13,321 nt of DNA, from assembly GCA_964644025.1 (NCBI GenBank), contig CAZXVW010000122.1, positions 1 through 13,321 on the forward strand, in the 5' to 3' direction. Shown here one piece after another: positions 1 through 6,224 of this stretch. The notes beneath the pieces were generated by a model. The model searched no databases and was not told the origin of the DNA. It saw nothing but the letters and a program-made list of their open reading frames with translations. Origin of the DNA: CAZXVW01 sp964644025. Its GTDB lineage: Bacteria > Acidobacteriota > Terriglobia > Bryobacterales > Bryobacteraceae. The position numbers and the translations under genes were made by a program. Every line of letters starts with the position of its first letter. The first letter of the stretch is position 1.

Positions 1-597
1 GATTGTGTAACCGGCAATATAGGAAGAAGCTTCGGTTTCGGATATATCGTGGTCTTGCCGGCCAATAAAGACACCGAACTCGAGTTCAAAGTCCAGTCGC
101 TCGGTATAGGCCGGCCAGAGGACATCGGCGCCCGGGCCGATCACACTCGCCGGGTTGCCCTTGTAGTAAATGGGCCTCTCGTACCAGACGCGCGGCGCAC
201 CGAACAGCGCCTTGCCTCGCAGCTTCTCGACGCCCACATCCAACCACGCGAGTGGAGGGAATCTTCGGTTGATTACGGCACGCGTCGCCTGCACGACGTG
301 ACGCTCGAACGCCATGCAATCACGGATTGACAGGGGACGAGGAACCGGCGCCAGCAGGGTGACGCTACCAAGGGGCCGCGCCAGCCCTTCAGGGAAGTCC
401 CCGCAAAGCTTTTCCGCATGTTCCCGGGCCCTGGCTCCTTCGGCAAGAAAGGCCAGCATCGAAGTGAAGTACGGAGCAGATGTACCATCGACGGCCCGCG
501 CCGCCTCGTTGAGATCCAGCGCCGCAGGGGCGTCACCGGCCAGCACGCCGAGTCGCGGGCCGGGTGCACCAGGGGTGGCGAACGTAACCAGTTTCAT
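1..597 (-). CDS. Fumarylacetoacetase-family hydrolase, C-terminus beyond window edge
   Basis: The reading frame runs open from an ATG at 597 to the left edge, giving the first 199 residues. Known members of this family cleave C-C bonds of acylpyruvates or act on related keto acids, using a divalent metal. Residues 80-90 carry the LLAPVPRP linker that joins the N-terminal region to the catalytic domain. D93 and H100 have the same seven-residue spacing as D126 and H133 of animal fumarylacetoacetase, and E171-x-E173 in DFELEFGVFIG matches its metal-binding Glu pair (comparison from memory). The final metal Asp and the C-terminal half lie outside the window. The ATG overlaps the stop of the upstream cyclase-family gene (ATGA, 594-597), so the two are probably translationally coupled; no strong Shine-Dalgarno precedes it. 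The substrate is unknown. Family assignment is firm; true fumarylacetoacetate specificity is not shown, since no tyrosine or homogentisate gene is nearby. Confidence 0.88.
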   Translation of the reverse strand, partial: MKLVTFATPGAPGPRLGVLAGDAPAALDLNEAARAVDGTSAPYFTSMLAFLAEGARAREHAEKLCGDFPEGLARPLGSVTLLAPVPRPLSIRDCMAFERHVVQATRAVINRRFPPLAWLDVGVEKLRGKALFGAPRVWYERPIYYKGNPASVIGPGADVLWPAYTERLDFELEFGVFIGRQDHDISETEASSYIAGYTI

Positions 598-1361
598 TGC
601 CGATCGAGAATCGCCACCACCCGCGCCGGACCGGCGGAACCGCCTTTCACTTTCAACGGAAACGCCGATACGGTGAAACCGCACAGGGGGAGCCGTCCGA
701 GGTTCGCCAGTCGCTCCATGTGACAGTACTCCCTGTCTACGCCAACATAGTGCGCGGCCCAGAAAACATCGTCACGGCCCGTCCGCCGGGCTTCACGGGC
801 CTGGGCAGTCAGCGGAGCGTCCCACCCCCAGGAATCGATCCCCATTACTTTCACCCCTTGTTCGATCAGCCAGCGGGTGCCGGCGGCGCTGACGCCCGGG
901 CCGCGATGGAAGTATTCCGCCGAGCCGAGGTAACGGTCGTTGTCGGTCCGTAGCAAAACGATGTCGCGCGGCTCGAGCTGATGACCGGTTTTCGCAAGCG
1001 CAGCTTGCATATCATCCACGGAGGCCGCCGCCGTCGGATCCAGATGCCGTACATCCAGCACCACCCCGGGGCCATAAAACCACTCCAGCGGAAGCTCGTC
1101 GATGGTTCGCGCTCGCTTTCCCTCCGAGACTGGCGCGTAATGCCACGGAGCGTCCACGTGAGTCGTACCGTGGGTGGAAAGCCGGATCTCGTCAGTCGCC
1201 CACCCGAGTCCGGTCGGCAGGTGTTTCGCTTTCACACCGAATAGGAGGCGCATCGCCAGACGGCCGAACCGGTGCCCCCGGTGTTGCACCCGGTTTCGCG
1301 CCCACCAAGGCGCCCAAGATCTATCAGTGTCCAGAGGAACACTCAGATCCACGAATTCCAT
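594..1361 (-). CDS. Cyclase-family metal-dependent hydrolase (kynurenine formamidase-like fold)
   Basis: The predicted protein has 255 residues of the cyclase/KynB superfamily (PF04199), whose members hydrolyse formamides, lactams or cyclic esters with bound metal. The signature HGTTHVDAPWH lies at residues 64-74, giving H64, H68, D70 and H74. H204 and E216 lie further on with the 12-residue spacing I recall for the second ligand pair of bacterial KynB, so all six expected metal/catalytic positions appear present. The N-terminus MEFVDLSVPL is typical of the family, which is why I start at 1361; the frame stays open to an ATG at 1457, but the extra 32 residues do not look conserved. Residues 20-60 form an Arg-rich insertion before the signature. 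The stop overlaps the next start by four bases. The gene lies 131 bp downstream of the DUF1080 gene. Pairing with a fumarylacetoacetase-like enzyme suggests a degradation pathway rather than tryptophan catabolism; this is inference. Confidence 0.88.
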   Translation of the reverse strand: MEFVDLSVPLDTDRSWAPWWARNRVQHRGHRFGRLAMRLLFGVKAKHLPTGLGWATDEIRLSTHGTTHVDAPWHYAPVSEGKRARTIDELPLEWFYGPGVVLDVRHLDPTAAASVDDMQAALAKTGHQLEPRDIVLLRTDNDRYLGSAEYFHRGPGVSAAGTRWLIEQGVKVMGIDSWGWDAPLTAQAREARRTGRDDVFWAAHYVGVDREYCHMERLANLGRLPLCGFTVSAFPLKVKGGSAGPARVVAILDRQ

Positions 1362-1380
1362 GCCCACCACACTTACTAGT

Positions 1381-1405
1381 TTCGGTGATGAAATACAAGA
1401 CCGAA
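1381..1405. promoter_or_regulatory. Inverted repeat upstream of the cyclase-family gene
   Basis: TTCGGT (1381-1386) and ACCGAA (1400-1405) are perfect inverted half-sites separated by 13 bases, with 19 bases centre to centre. They lie 20 bases upstream of the minus-strand start at 1361, in the longest gap of the left cluster. The geometry would suit a dimeric regulator, but six-base arms can occur by chance. No confident -35/-10 pair was found alongside. Confidence 0.3.
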
Positions 1406-1480
1406 GACCTTCCCTATCCGGGCGCCGCGATAGCTGAAAGCCAGCCGGCCAGCACATCCTGTTTAAGGGTAACTAGTCCA

Positions 1481-1492
1481 CCGCGGCCGCGG
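1481..1492. other. Perfect 12-base GC palindrome immediately after the DUF1080 stop
   Basis: CCGCGGCCGCGG is its own reverse complement and abuts the minus-strand TAG stop at 1493-1495. In RNA it could form a 4-bp CCGC/GCGG stem with a GGCC loop. No U-run follows on the minus strand, so it does not qualify as an intrinsic terminator. It may help 3' end stability or simply reflect local GC content. Confidence 0.3.
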
Positions 1493-2248
1493 CTACTCCA
1501 ACACCTTGATGGCGATGTCTTTGTACTGGATGTAAAGCTCGTCCTTGTTGTGCAACTGCAGTGCGATGTGGCCGCGCAGGCCTACGTTGTGTGCCCGGTG
1601 CGCCTCATCGTCAAGAATGCCGGAGAAATCCCGGTCAGTGATGACATTGCCGTTGACAACCGTCTTAATCCGCGGGCCGCGGCACCGAATCTGCAAACTA
1701 TTCCAGCCGTCGCCCTCATCGGCGTACTTCCAGGTCCAGTTTTCCGGCGCGTAAGACTCGTCGATCCTCGCATTTGACAACCTGGGATAGATCCAATGTC
1801 TGGTCTCCCATGTCTCATCGTAGACGAGGCCCGTCCGCCATGGCGCCGGCGGGTGGACATCCACTTGCGGCCCGTTCATCCACCCGGCTTCCTCGTCATA
1901 GCGGCTGCGGATCTGGACGCCCGAGTTGCCGGCCGAGTCCCGAAATCCGCGAACCTTCAGCTTTAATTCGAAATCGCCGTACTCTCGGTCGGAGACGAGC
2001 CAGACGTAGTGGTGGTCTTTGCGCCCGCGGGAGTCGCAGGTGATCGCGCCGTTGTCGACCTTCCAAAACCCCTTGCCGGCATCTTCTGGCCGGCATGCCA
2101 CGTGCCACCCGTTCAAAGTCGCGCCATCGAAGAGCGGGACCCACTCCGTTGCCGGCGCCGGAATGTGGTTGGCCTGGTTACTGCCGATGGTGCATCCGGC
2201 CACCGTCAGGCAAGCCAGTGTCAAGACCAGCAATCTGTTTCTCACCAC
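1493..2248 (-). CDS. DUF1080 (3-keto-disaccharide hydrolase-like) lipoprotein
   Basis: This is a 251-residue exported lipoprotein. The N-terminus has Arg at 3 and 5, a hydrophobic stretch, and the lipobox LTVAGC with Cys19 as the lipidation site. The rest is one DUF1080/PF06439 domain: it opens with FDGATLNGW and continues through YGDFELKLKVR, GNSGVQIRSR and WNSLQIRCRGPRIKTVVNG. The fold is a concanavalin-like beta sandwich, and characterised relatives cleave 3-keto-glycosides. The likely location is the outer face of a membrane. The start is GTG at 2248 or GTG at 2245: AGGA upstream is 4 bases from the first and 7 from the second, so 2245 may be the real start. It lies 68 bp downstream of the DapA-like gene on the same strand. 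In the family such proteins often accompany oxidoreductases that make the 3-keto sugar, but none is visible here. The substrate is unknown. Confidence 0.88.
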   Translation of the reverse strand: MVRNRLLVLTLACLTVAGCTIGSNQANHIPAPATEWVPLFDGATLNGWHVACRPEDAGKGFWKVDNGAITCDSRGRKDHHYVWLVSDREYGDFELKLKVRGFRDSAGNSGVQIRSRYDEEAGWMNGPQVDVHPPAPWRTGLVYDETWETRHWIYPRLSNARIDESYAPENWTWKYADEGDGWNSLQIRCRGPRIKTVVNGNVITDRDFSGILDDEAHRAHNVGLRGHIALQLHNKDELYIQYKDIAIKVLE

Positions 2249-2251
2249 CCC

Positions 2252-2257
2252 ATCCTA
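2252..2257 (-). promoter_or_regulatory. TAGGAT element just before the DUF1080 start
   Basis: On the minus strand TAGGAT is followed by three bases and then the GTG GTG pair. It resembles the TAGAAT boxes seen before three other genes in this window. If it is a -10 box, transcription would begin at about the second GTG (2245), giving a leaderless message. The same bases contain AGGA, which could equally be a Shine-Dalgarno site, so the two readings cannot be separated here. Confidence 0.25.
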
Positions 2258-2316
2258 TCCCGAACGCCGGCAGCGGTGAACGGCCCGCTCGTCGCCCTGA
2301 CTCGCCCCCGAAACTC

Positions 2317-3243
2317 TCAGCCTGCCGGTGGCTTGTCGTTCAGCAACCCCTTCAGAATCGGCTCGATCCGGGCCCGCTCGGCGTCAGTCGCCGGCGTCAG
2401 CGGGCTGCGCGGCGGCCCGATGGCAATCCCGGAACCCATTTCAATCGCGGCCCGCAGAATTGGAATCGGATTAATCCTGCCGTTTTGATTCAGCGCTTCG
2501 CAAAACGGCGCCATTCGAAAGTAAATGGCCGACGCGGACGCGTTGTCGCCGCGGAAGTAAGCCTCGATCATCGCCTTCATCCAGTTGCCGATGATCTGCG
2601 ATCCGCCACTGACGACCCCGACGCCGCGCTGCGGCAGCAACTGCAGCACCATTGGATCGTCGCCACAATAGATGGAAAAATCCTCCGGCGTACGGAGCGC
2701 GAATGCGGTGGCCTGGATAGGCTGGATACCAGCCTCTTCCTTAACGCCGCGAATATTGGGCACCCGCGCCAGCCGTTCCAAGGTCTCCGGCTCCACGTTG
2801 ACACCGGTGAACAGGGGGATGTTGTAGACCATGACCGGCAGTGACACGGCCGCTGCTACGGCTCGAAAGTGCCGCTCGATCCCTTCCTGCGTGGGCCTGG
2901 CGTAATAAGGAAGCACCACCATCACCGCGTCGAAGCCGAGTTCTTCGGCGATTTTCGCCAGCTTGATGGTCTGCCTGGTGCTGGCGGCGCCCGCGCCCGC
3001 TACTACCGGAACCCGCCCGGCGGCGGCTTCCTTACCAGCCTTCCAGATGGCGATCCTCTCCTCGTCGTCCATGGTATGGAACTCGCCCGTCGTTCCGGTG
3101 AGGATCAGCGAATCACAGAAGTCATTTCGAATCACGAAGTCAGCCAATTCCCGCAGCGAGTCGAAGTTGACCTCCTCATTGTCTTGGAATGGCGTCACCA
3201 GCGGCACGGCTACCCGGCCCATGATTTTTTGCAGTCCACCCAT
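2317..3243 (-). CDS. DapA-superfamily Schiff-base aldolase/dehydratase, probably not lysine-pathway DapA
   Basis: This 308-residue protein is a (beta/alpha)8-barrel of the dihydrodipicolinate synthase/N-acetylneuraminate lyase family (PF00701), whose members form a Schiff base with pyruvate or a 2-keto acid. GTTGE (50-54) binds the keto-acid carboxylate, Tyr140 in YNIP is the proton-relay tyrosine, and Lys168 in GVKEEAG is the Schiff-base lysine. In E. coli DapA the segment after the tyrosine is YNVPSRTG with Arg138 holding the aspartate-semialdehyde carboxylate; here it is YNIPLFTG with Phe at that place. That argues for a sugar-acid or other 2-keto acid aldolase/dehydratase. The start is well supported: AAAGGA lies six bases before ATG. 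It is the first gene of the minus-strand cluster and is divergent from xseB across 206 bp. The substrate cannot be named from sequence. Confidence 0.88.
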   Translation of the reverse strand: MGGLQKIMGRVAVPLVTPFQDNEEVNFDSLRELADFVIRNDFCDSLILTGTTGEFHTMDDEERIAIWKAGKEAAAGRVPVVAGAGAASTRQTIKLAKIAEELGFDAVMVVLPYYARPTQEGIERHFRAVAAAVSLPVMVYNIPLFTGVNVEPETLERLARVPNIRGVKEEAGIQPIQATAFALRTPEDFSIYCGDDPMVLQLLPQRGVGVVSGGSQIIGNWMKAMIEAYFRGDNASASAIYFRMAPFCEALNQNGRINPIPILRAAIEMGSGIAIGPPRSPLTPATDAERARIEPILKGLLNDKPPAG

Positions 3244-3249
3244 ACGTAT

Positions 3250-3255
3250 TCCTTT
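3250..3255 (-). promoter_or_regulatory. Ribosome binding site of the DapA-like gene
   Basis: AAAGGA on the minus strand, six bases before the ATG at 3243. It fixes the start at MGGLQK rather than the internal Met8, and it is one of the few clear Shine-Dalgarno sites in this window. Confidence 0.6.
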
Positions 3256-3384
3256 CTCTCACTGAGATGCCGGCTGGTCCGGCTCAGACGCCACGGTCGC
3301 GCTCGCCCCGCCGGCTACGCCCGTGGAGACCGCACCGGCAGCTTGAACGCCTCCCCCTTTTGTAATGATACCCCTTCAACCGGG

Positions 3385-3412
3385 CCGGCGACCAGGCCGG
3401 CCCTGGCGCCGG
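3385..3412. other. GC-rich hairpin or dyad in the divergent intergenic region
   Basis: CCGGCG (3385-3390) plus CCAGG (3392-3396) pairs with CCTGG (3402-3406) plus CGCCGG (3407-3412). This gives an 11-bp stem with one bulged A and a five-base loop. No T-run follows on either strand, so it is unlikely to be an intrinsic terminator. It sits between the DapA-like gene and xseB, just upstream of the xseB -10 box and around its -35 region. It may be a regulator site, or simply GC-rich DNA. Confidence 0.35.
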
Positions 3413-3437
3413 CGATGCTGAACGCGGCCCCTTGGGA

Positions 3438-3443
3438 TAGAAT
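3438..3443 (+). promoter_or_regulatory. TAGAAT -10 box abutting xseB
   Basis: TAGAAT matches the bacterial -10 consensus at five of six positions and ends six bases before the xseB ATG at 3450. The normal spacing to a transcription start would place the +1 at or next to the A of the ATG, implying a leaderless or near-leaderless message. AAGG lies only two bases before the ATG, too close for a usual Shine-Dalgarno. No convincing -35 was seen. Confidence 0.5.
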
Positions 3444-3449
3444 AAGGCG

Positions 3450-3695
3450 ATGGCTGAACAAGAGAAGCCGGTGCAGAGCTTCGAGGCCGGCCTGGAGGAA
3501 CTGGAGTCCATCGTCAAGCAGCTCGAGAGCGGCGAGCTTTCGCTGGAGAAGGCCATCGAGTACTTCGAGAAAGGCGTCAAGCTCAGCGAGGCGTGCCGCA
3601 AGCAGTTGATGGAAGCTGAGAGCAAGGTCGAAATCCTTCTCAAAAAGAACGGCGAGGTGGAGGCCGAGTCTTTCCAGCCCGACGAGCCGCGCTGA
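3450..3695 (+). CDS. xseB: Exodeoxyribonuclease VII small subunit
   Basis: The 81-residue product has the full XseB helical-hairpin pattern: FEAGLEELESIVKQLESG, then LSLEKAIEYFEKGVKL, then a charged C-terminal helix and an acidic tail. XseB binds the large subunit XseA to form exonuclease VII, which degrades single-stranded DNA from either end in the cytoplasm. The length is typical (about 70-85 residues). XseA, often the upstream neighbour, is not in the window; the upstream gene is unrelated and divergent. It is the first gene of the plus-strand run with the prenyl synthase, tlyA and nadK, a grouping widespread in bacteria. The gap to the next gene is 38 bp. A TAGAAT box directly before the start suggests a promoter here. 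Confidence 0.95.
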   Translation: MAEQEKPVQSFEAGLEELESIVKQLESGELSLEKAIEYFEKGVKLSEACRKQLMEAESKVEILLKKNGEVEAESFQPDEPR

Positions 3696-3733
3696 GACGT
3701 TCCGGGGCGAGCAACCCGGCGCCGCCTGAGCCA

Positions 3734-4624
3734 ATGCCGATGAATCTTGCCGAGTACCTCGATTACCAGAGAAAACGCGTTGACGCCGCACTGGACCGCT
3801 GGGCGCCGCCGGAGACCACCCCGCCCCAGACGATCCACCGCGCGATGCGCTACAGCCTGTTCGCCGGCGGGAAGCGCATCCGCCCCATTCTGTGCATCGC
3901 CGCCGCCGAGGCCGTCAGCGACCAGGTGGCGGGAGTTGAGGACGCCGCCTGCGCCCTGGAGCTGATCCATACCTATTCGCTGATTCACGATGATCTGCCG
4001 GCGCTCGACAATGACGACTTGCGGCGGGGCCGGCCGACCTCGCACAAGGTCTTCGGCGAAGCGGTCGCGATTCTTACCGGCGATTCGCTGCTCACCCTCG
4101 CCTTCCAGGTTCTGGCGCGGATCAACTCGGTGGATGCGGAGCGCAAGACACGCCTGATTCAGGAACTGGCGGCGGCTTCCGGCACCGTAGGCGGAATGAT
4201 CGCCGGCCAGGTGCGCGACCTGGAAGGAGAAGGAAAACAGCCCACCCCCGAACTGCTGGAAGCCATTCATCGCGCCAAGACCGGAGCGCTGTTGCGGGCC
4301 AGTGTGCGCATGGGCGCTGTGTACGCGGGCGCCACTCCGCGGCACTACGAGGCGCTGTCCCGTTACGGGGAACATGTCGGGCTGGCGTTTCAAATTGTGG
4401 ATGATCTGCTGGATGTCGAACAGTCGTCCGAGCAGTTGGGCAAGACCGCCGGGAAGGACGCCGCGCAAAACAAAATCACCTTTCCGGCGGTTTACGGACG
4501 GGAGCGCTCCCACCAGATGGCCGAGCAAGAGCGGCTCCGTGCCCGGCAGGCCATCGAGATCTTCGGCGAGCGCGCCCGGTGGCTGGGCGAGCTGGCGGAC
4601 CTGATCGTCCGCCGCAGCAAATGA
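3734..4624 (+). CDS. ispA: Polyprenyl (farnesyl/geranylgeranyl) diphosphate synthase
   Basis: This 296-residue trans-isoprenyl diphosphate synthase condenses isopentenyl diphosphate with allylic diphosphates to make the C15/C20 precursor of quinones, undecaprenyl carriers and other terpenoids. GGKRIRP lies at 45-51. The first aspartate motif DDLPALDNDD (86-95) has the DDxxxxD spacing of bacterial farnesyl synthases, with the preceding YSLIH as in E. coli IspA. The second motif is DDLLD at 223-227. AKTGALL (181-187) and GLAFQIVDD are also present. The length is close to E. coli IspA (299), so the gene is complete. The start is ATG 3734 or ATG 3740; neither has a strong ribosome site. The TGA stop overlaps the tlyA ATG (ATGA, 4621-4624). 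C15 versus C20 product length cannot be settled from sequence alone. Confidence 0.93.
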   Translation: MPMNLAEYLDYQRKRVDAALDRWAPPETTPPQTIHRAMRYSLFAGGKRIRPILCIAAAEAVSDQVAGVEDAACALELIHTYSLIHDDLPALDNDDLRRGRPTSHKVFGEAVAILTGDSLLTLAFQVLARINSVDAERKTRLIQELAAASGTVGGMIAGQVRDLEGEGKQPTPELLEAIHRAKTGALLRASVRMGAVYAGATPRHYEALSRYGEHVGLAFQIVDDLLDVEQSSEQLGKTAGKDAAQNKITFPAVYGRERSHQMAEQERLRARQAIEIFGERARWLGELADLIVRRSK

Positions 4625-5355
4625 AAGTGACGGGAAAGCGGCGCATCGACCAGTTGCTGGTGGAGCGCGGCCTGGCCGAGTCCCGGGAGAAGGCTAAGGC
4701 CCTGGTGCTAGCGGGCCAGGTATGGATCAACGGCCGGAAGGCGGCCAAGCCCGGCCACGCCGCTTCCCCCGGCAGCCGGATCGAAGTGGCGGCGCCCCCG
4801 CCTTACGTGAGCCGCGCCGGGCAGAAGCTGGCCCGGGCGCTCGACCATTTCCGCATCACCGTGAGGGGAAAAGTATGCCTGGATGTCGGCGCTTCGACCG
4901 GTGGATTCACCGATTGCCTGTTGCAGCGCGGGGCGGCGCGGGTCCACGCCGTCGATGTCGGCGCGGGCCAGATCGCCTGGAAATTGCGCACCGATCCGCG
5001 CGTGGTGCTGCATGAGAAGCTCAACGCGCGCTATCTGAAACCGGAGGATATCGGCGAGCGGGTGGCGCTGGCGGTATGCGATGTCAGCTTCATCTCGGTT
5101 ACCTTGATCCTGCCGGCGCTCGCCCCGGTGCTGACAAAAGACGGCGAAATGGTTATACTCGTGAAACCCCAGTTCGAGGTGGAACGCGGGCAGGTCGGCA
5201 AGGGCGGCGTCATCCGTGATCCGGCCCTGCACCAGGCGGCCTGCACGCGCGTGGAAACGGCTGTAGCCGGCCTTGGGTTTCGCACCTCCATCATCGAGAG
5301 CCCGATCCGCGGGGCTGAGGGGAACCAGGAGTTTCTGCTCTATGCCAAGCGTTAA
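4621..5355 (+). CDS. tlyA: TlyA-family rRNA 2'-O-methyltransferase (hemolysin-like)
   Basis: This 244-residue protein has an S4 RNA-binding domain (about 7-57) followed by an FtsJ/RrmJ-type SAM methyltransferase. Visible motifs are YVSRAGQKL (62-70), the SAM-binding DVGASTGGFT (88-97), CDVSFIS (153-159) and KPQFE (182-186), all characteristic of TlyA. In mycobacteria TlyA methylates cytidine 2'-OH in 16S and/or 23S rRNA and affects capreomycin sensitivity; the older hemolysin label is historical. I start at 4621 because this ATG overlaps the ispA stop as ATGA and gives the usual MxxxxRxRIDxLLVxRG-like N-terminus; the frame is open further upstream inside ispA. The end overlaps nadK by 14 bases. 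In many bacteria dxs lies between ispA and tlyA; here the two are fused by overlap and dxs is absent. Confidence 0.93.
   Translation: MKVTGKRRIDQLLVERGLAESREKAKALVLAGQVWINGRKAAKPGHAASPGSRIEVAAPPPYVSRAGQKLARALDHFRITVRGKVCLDVGASTGGFTDCLLQRGAARVHAVDVGAGQIAWKLRTDPRVVLHEKLNARYLKPEDIGERVALAVCDVSFISVTLILPALAPVLTKDGEMVILVKPQFEVERGQVGKGGVIRDPALHQAACTRVETAVAGLGFRTSIIESPIRGAEGNQEFLLYAKR
5327..5331 (+). promoter_or_regulatory. Ribosome binding site of nadK inside tlyA
   Basis: AGGAG lies ten bases before the ATG at 5342, within the last codons of tlyA. It supports 5342 as the nadK start over the in-frame upstream codons. Confidence 0.5.
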
Positions 5356-6205
5356 AACTGTCGGAATCATCTCGAAGCCGGGCGTGCCCAGGGCCCGCCG
5401 GGTGGTGGAAGAGCTACTGGCCTGGCTCGGCGAACGGGGCATCCAGGCGCGGTGTGATGAGGAAACAGCCGGCTATGTCAGCGGCGTGGCCGGGGTCCCG
5501 CGCATGAAGGTTCCCGACGGCACGGACCTGATTATCCTGCTGGGCGGCGACGGCACCCTGTTGTCGGCGGCCCGCGCCATCGGCGGCCGGGAAATTCCAC
5601 TGTTCCCCGCCAACCTTGGCGGCCTAGGGTTTCTTACCGCGATCACCGTCGACGAGCTGTTCCCGGAACTGGAACGCGCTCTCCGGGGAGAGCAGCGGAT
5701 CGGCCGGCGCAGACTGCTGCACTGTGAGCTGAAACGCGGCCAGCGCGTGGTGGCCGAGTACGAGGCGCTCAACGACGTCGTCATCGACAAGGCCCATATC
5801 GCCCGGATGATCGACGTCGACGCCGTGGTCGACGGGCAACTGGTTTGCGCCTACAAGGCCGACGGATTGATCATTTCCACTCCTACCGGGTCCACGGCTT
5901 ACTCATTGTCGGCCGGTGGCCCCATCATCTACCCGTCGGTCGAGGCGCTGGCCATCACCCCGATCTGCCCGCATATGCTCACGAACCGCCCCGTCGTCCT
6001 GCCGCCGTCGGCGATTATCGAACTCATCTCCCGGGCGAAAAGCAACGCCGCCTTCCTCACGATTGACGGTCAGGTGGGCGAACCGCTCCAGCACAACGAC
6101 GTGGTTGTGTGCCGCAGCTCGAACAAGACCGTGCACCTGATCCGCCCCCCGCGTCACCGGTTCTTCGACGTGCTCCGGCAGAAGCTGAAGTGGGGCGAGA
6201 GGTAA
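5342..6205 (+). CDS. nadK: NAD kinase
   Basis: The 287-residue product matches ATP-dependent NAD kinase (PF01513/PF20143), which phosphorylates NAD to NADP in the cytoplasm. The GGDGT motif lies at 68-72, NLGGLGFL at 91-98, the NE/D motif appears as N144-D145 (ALNDVVID), and the C-terminal domain carries STPTGSTAYSLSAGGPI. The length is typical of bacterial NadK. The start at 5342 overlaps tlyA by 14 bases and has AGGAG upstream; its first residues, MPSVKTVGIISKPG, form the expected first beta strand and loop. It is the last gene of this plus-strand run and converges with the aminotransferase 19 bp away. No clear intrinsic terminator is visible in that gap. tlyA-nadK adjacency is common in bacteria and supports both calls. 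Confidence 0.95.
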   Translation: MPSVKTVGIISKPGVPRARRVVEELLAWLGERGIQARCDEETAGYVSGVAGVPRMKVPDGTDLIILLGGDGTLLSAARAIGGREIPLFPANLGGLGFLTAITVDELFPELERALRGEQRIGRRRLLHCELKRGQRVVAEYEALNDVVIDKAHIARMIDVDAVVDGQLVCAYKADGLIISTPTGSTAYSLSAGGPIIYPSVEALAITPICPHMLTNRPVVLPPSAIIELISRAKSNAAFLTIDGQVGEPLQHNDVVVCRSSNKTVHLIRPPRHRFFDVLRQKLKWGER

Positions 6206-6224
6206 GCCCGGTCTCCCGCCGCGG

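Noticed and set aside
594..1361. Naming the cyclase-family gene kynB (kynurenine formamidase).
   Set aside because: The metal-binding residues match the whole superfamily, and no tryptophan-catabolic partner gene is visible.
1353..1492. EcoRI, SpeI and SacII/NotI-like sites close together, resembling a cloning-vector polylinker.
   Set aside because: The sites are spread over about 140 bases in a different order from common polylinkers and merge with natural coding sequence at both sides, so vector contamination is not supported.
2317..3243. Labelling the first minus-strand gene as dapA of lysine biosynthesis.
   Set aside because: The Arg138 equivalent is Phe and no lysine-pathway gene is adjacent, so only the superfamily is supported.
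3284..4528. A 414-codon minus-strand open frame opposite xseB and ispA.
   Set aside because: Its translation has no family features, while both plus-strand genes have full diagnostic motifs. High GC content makes long antisense frames common.
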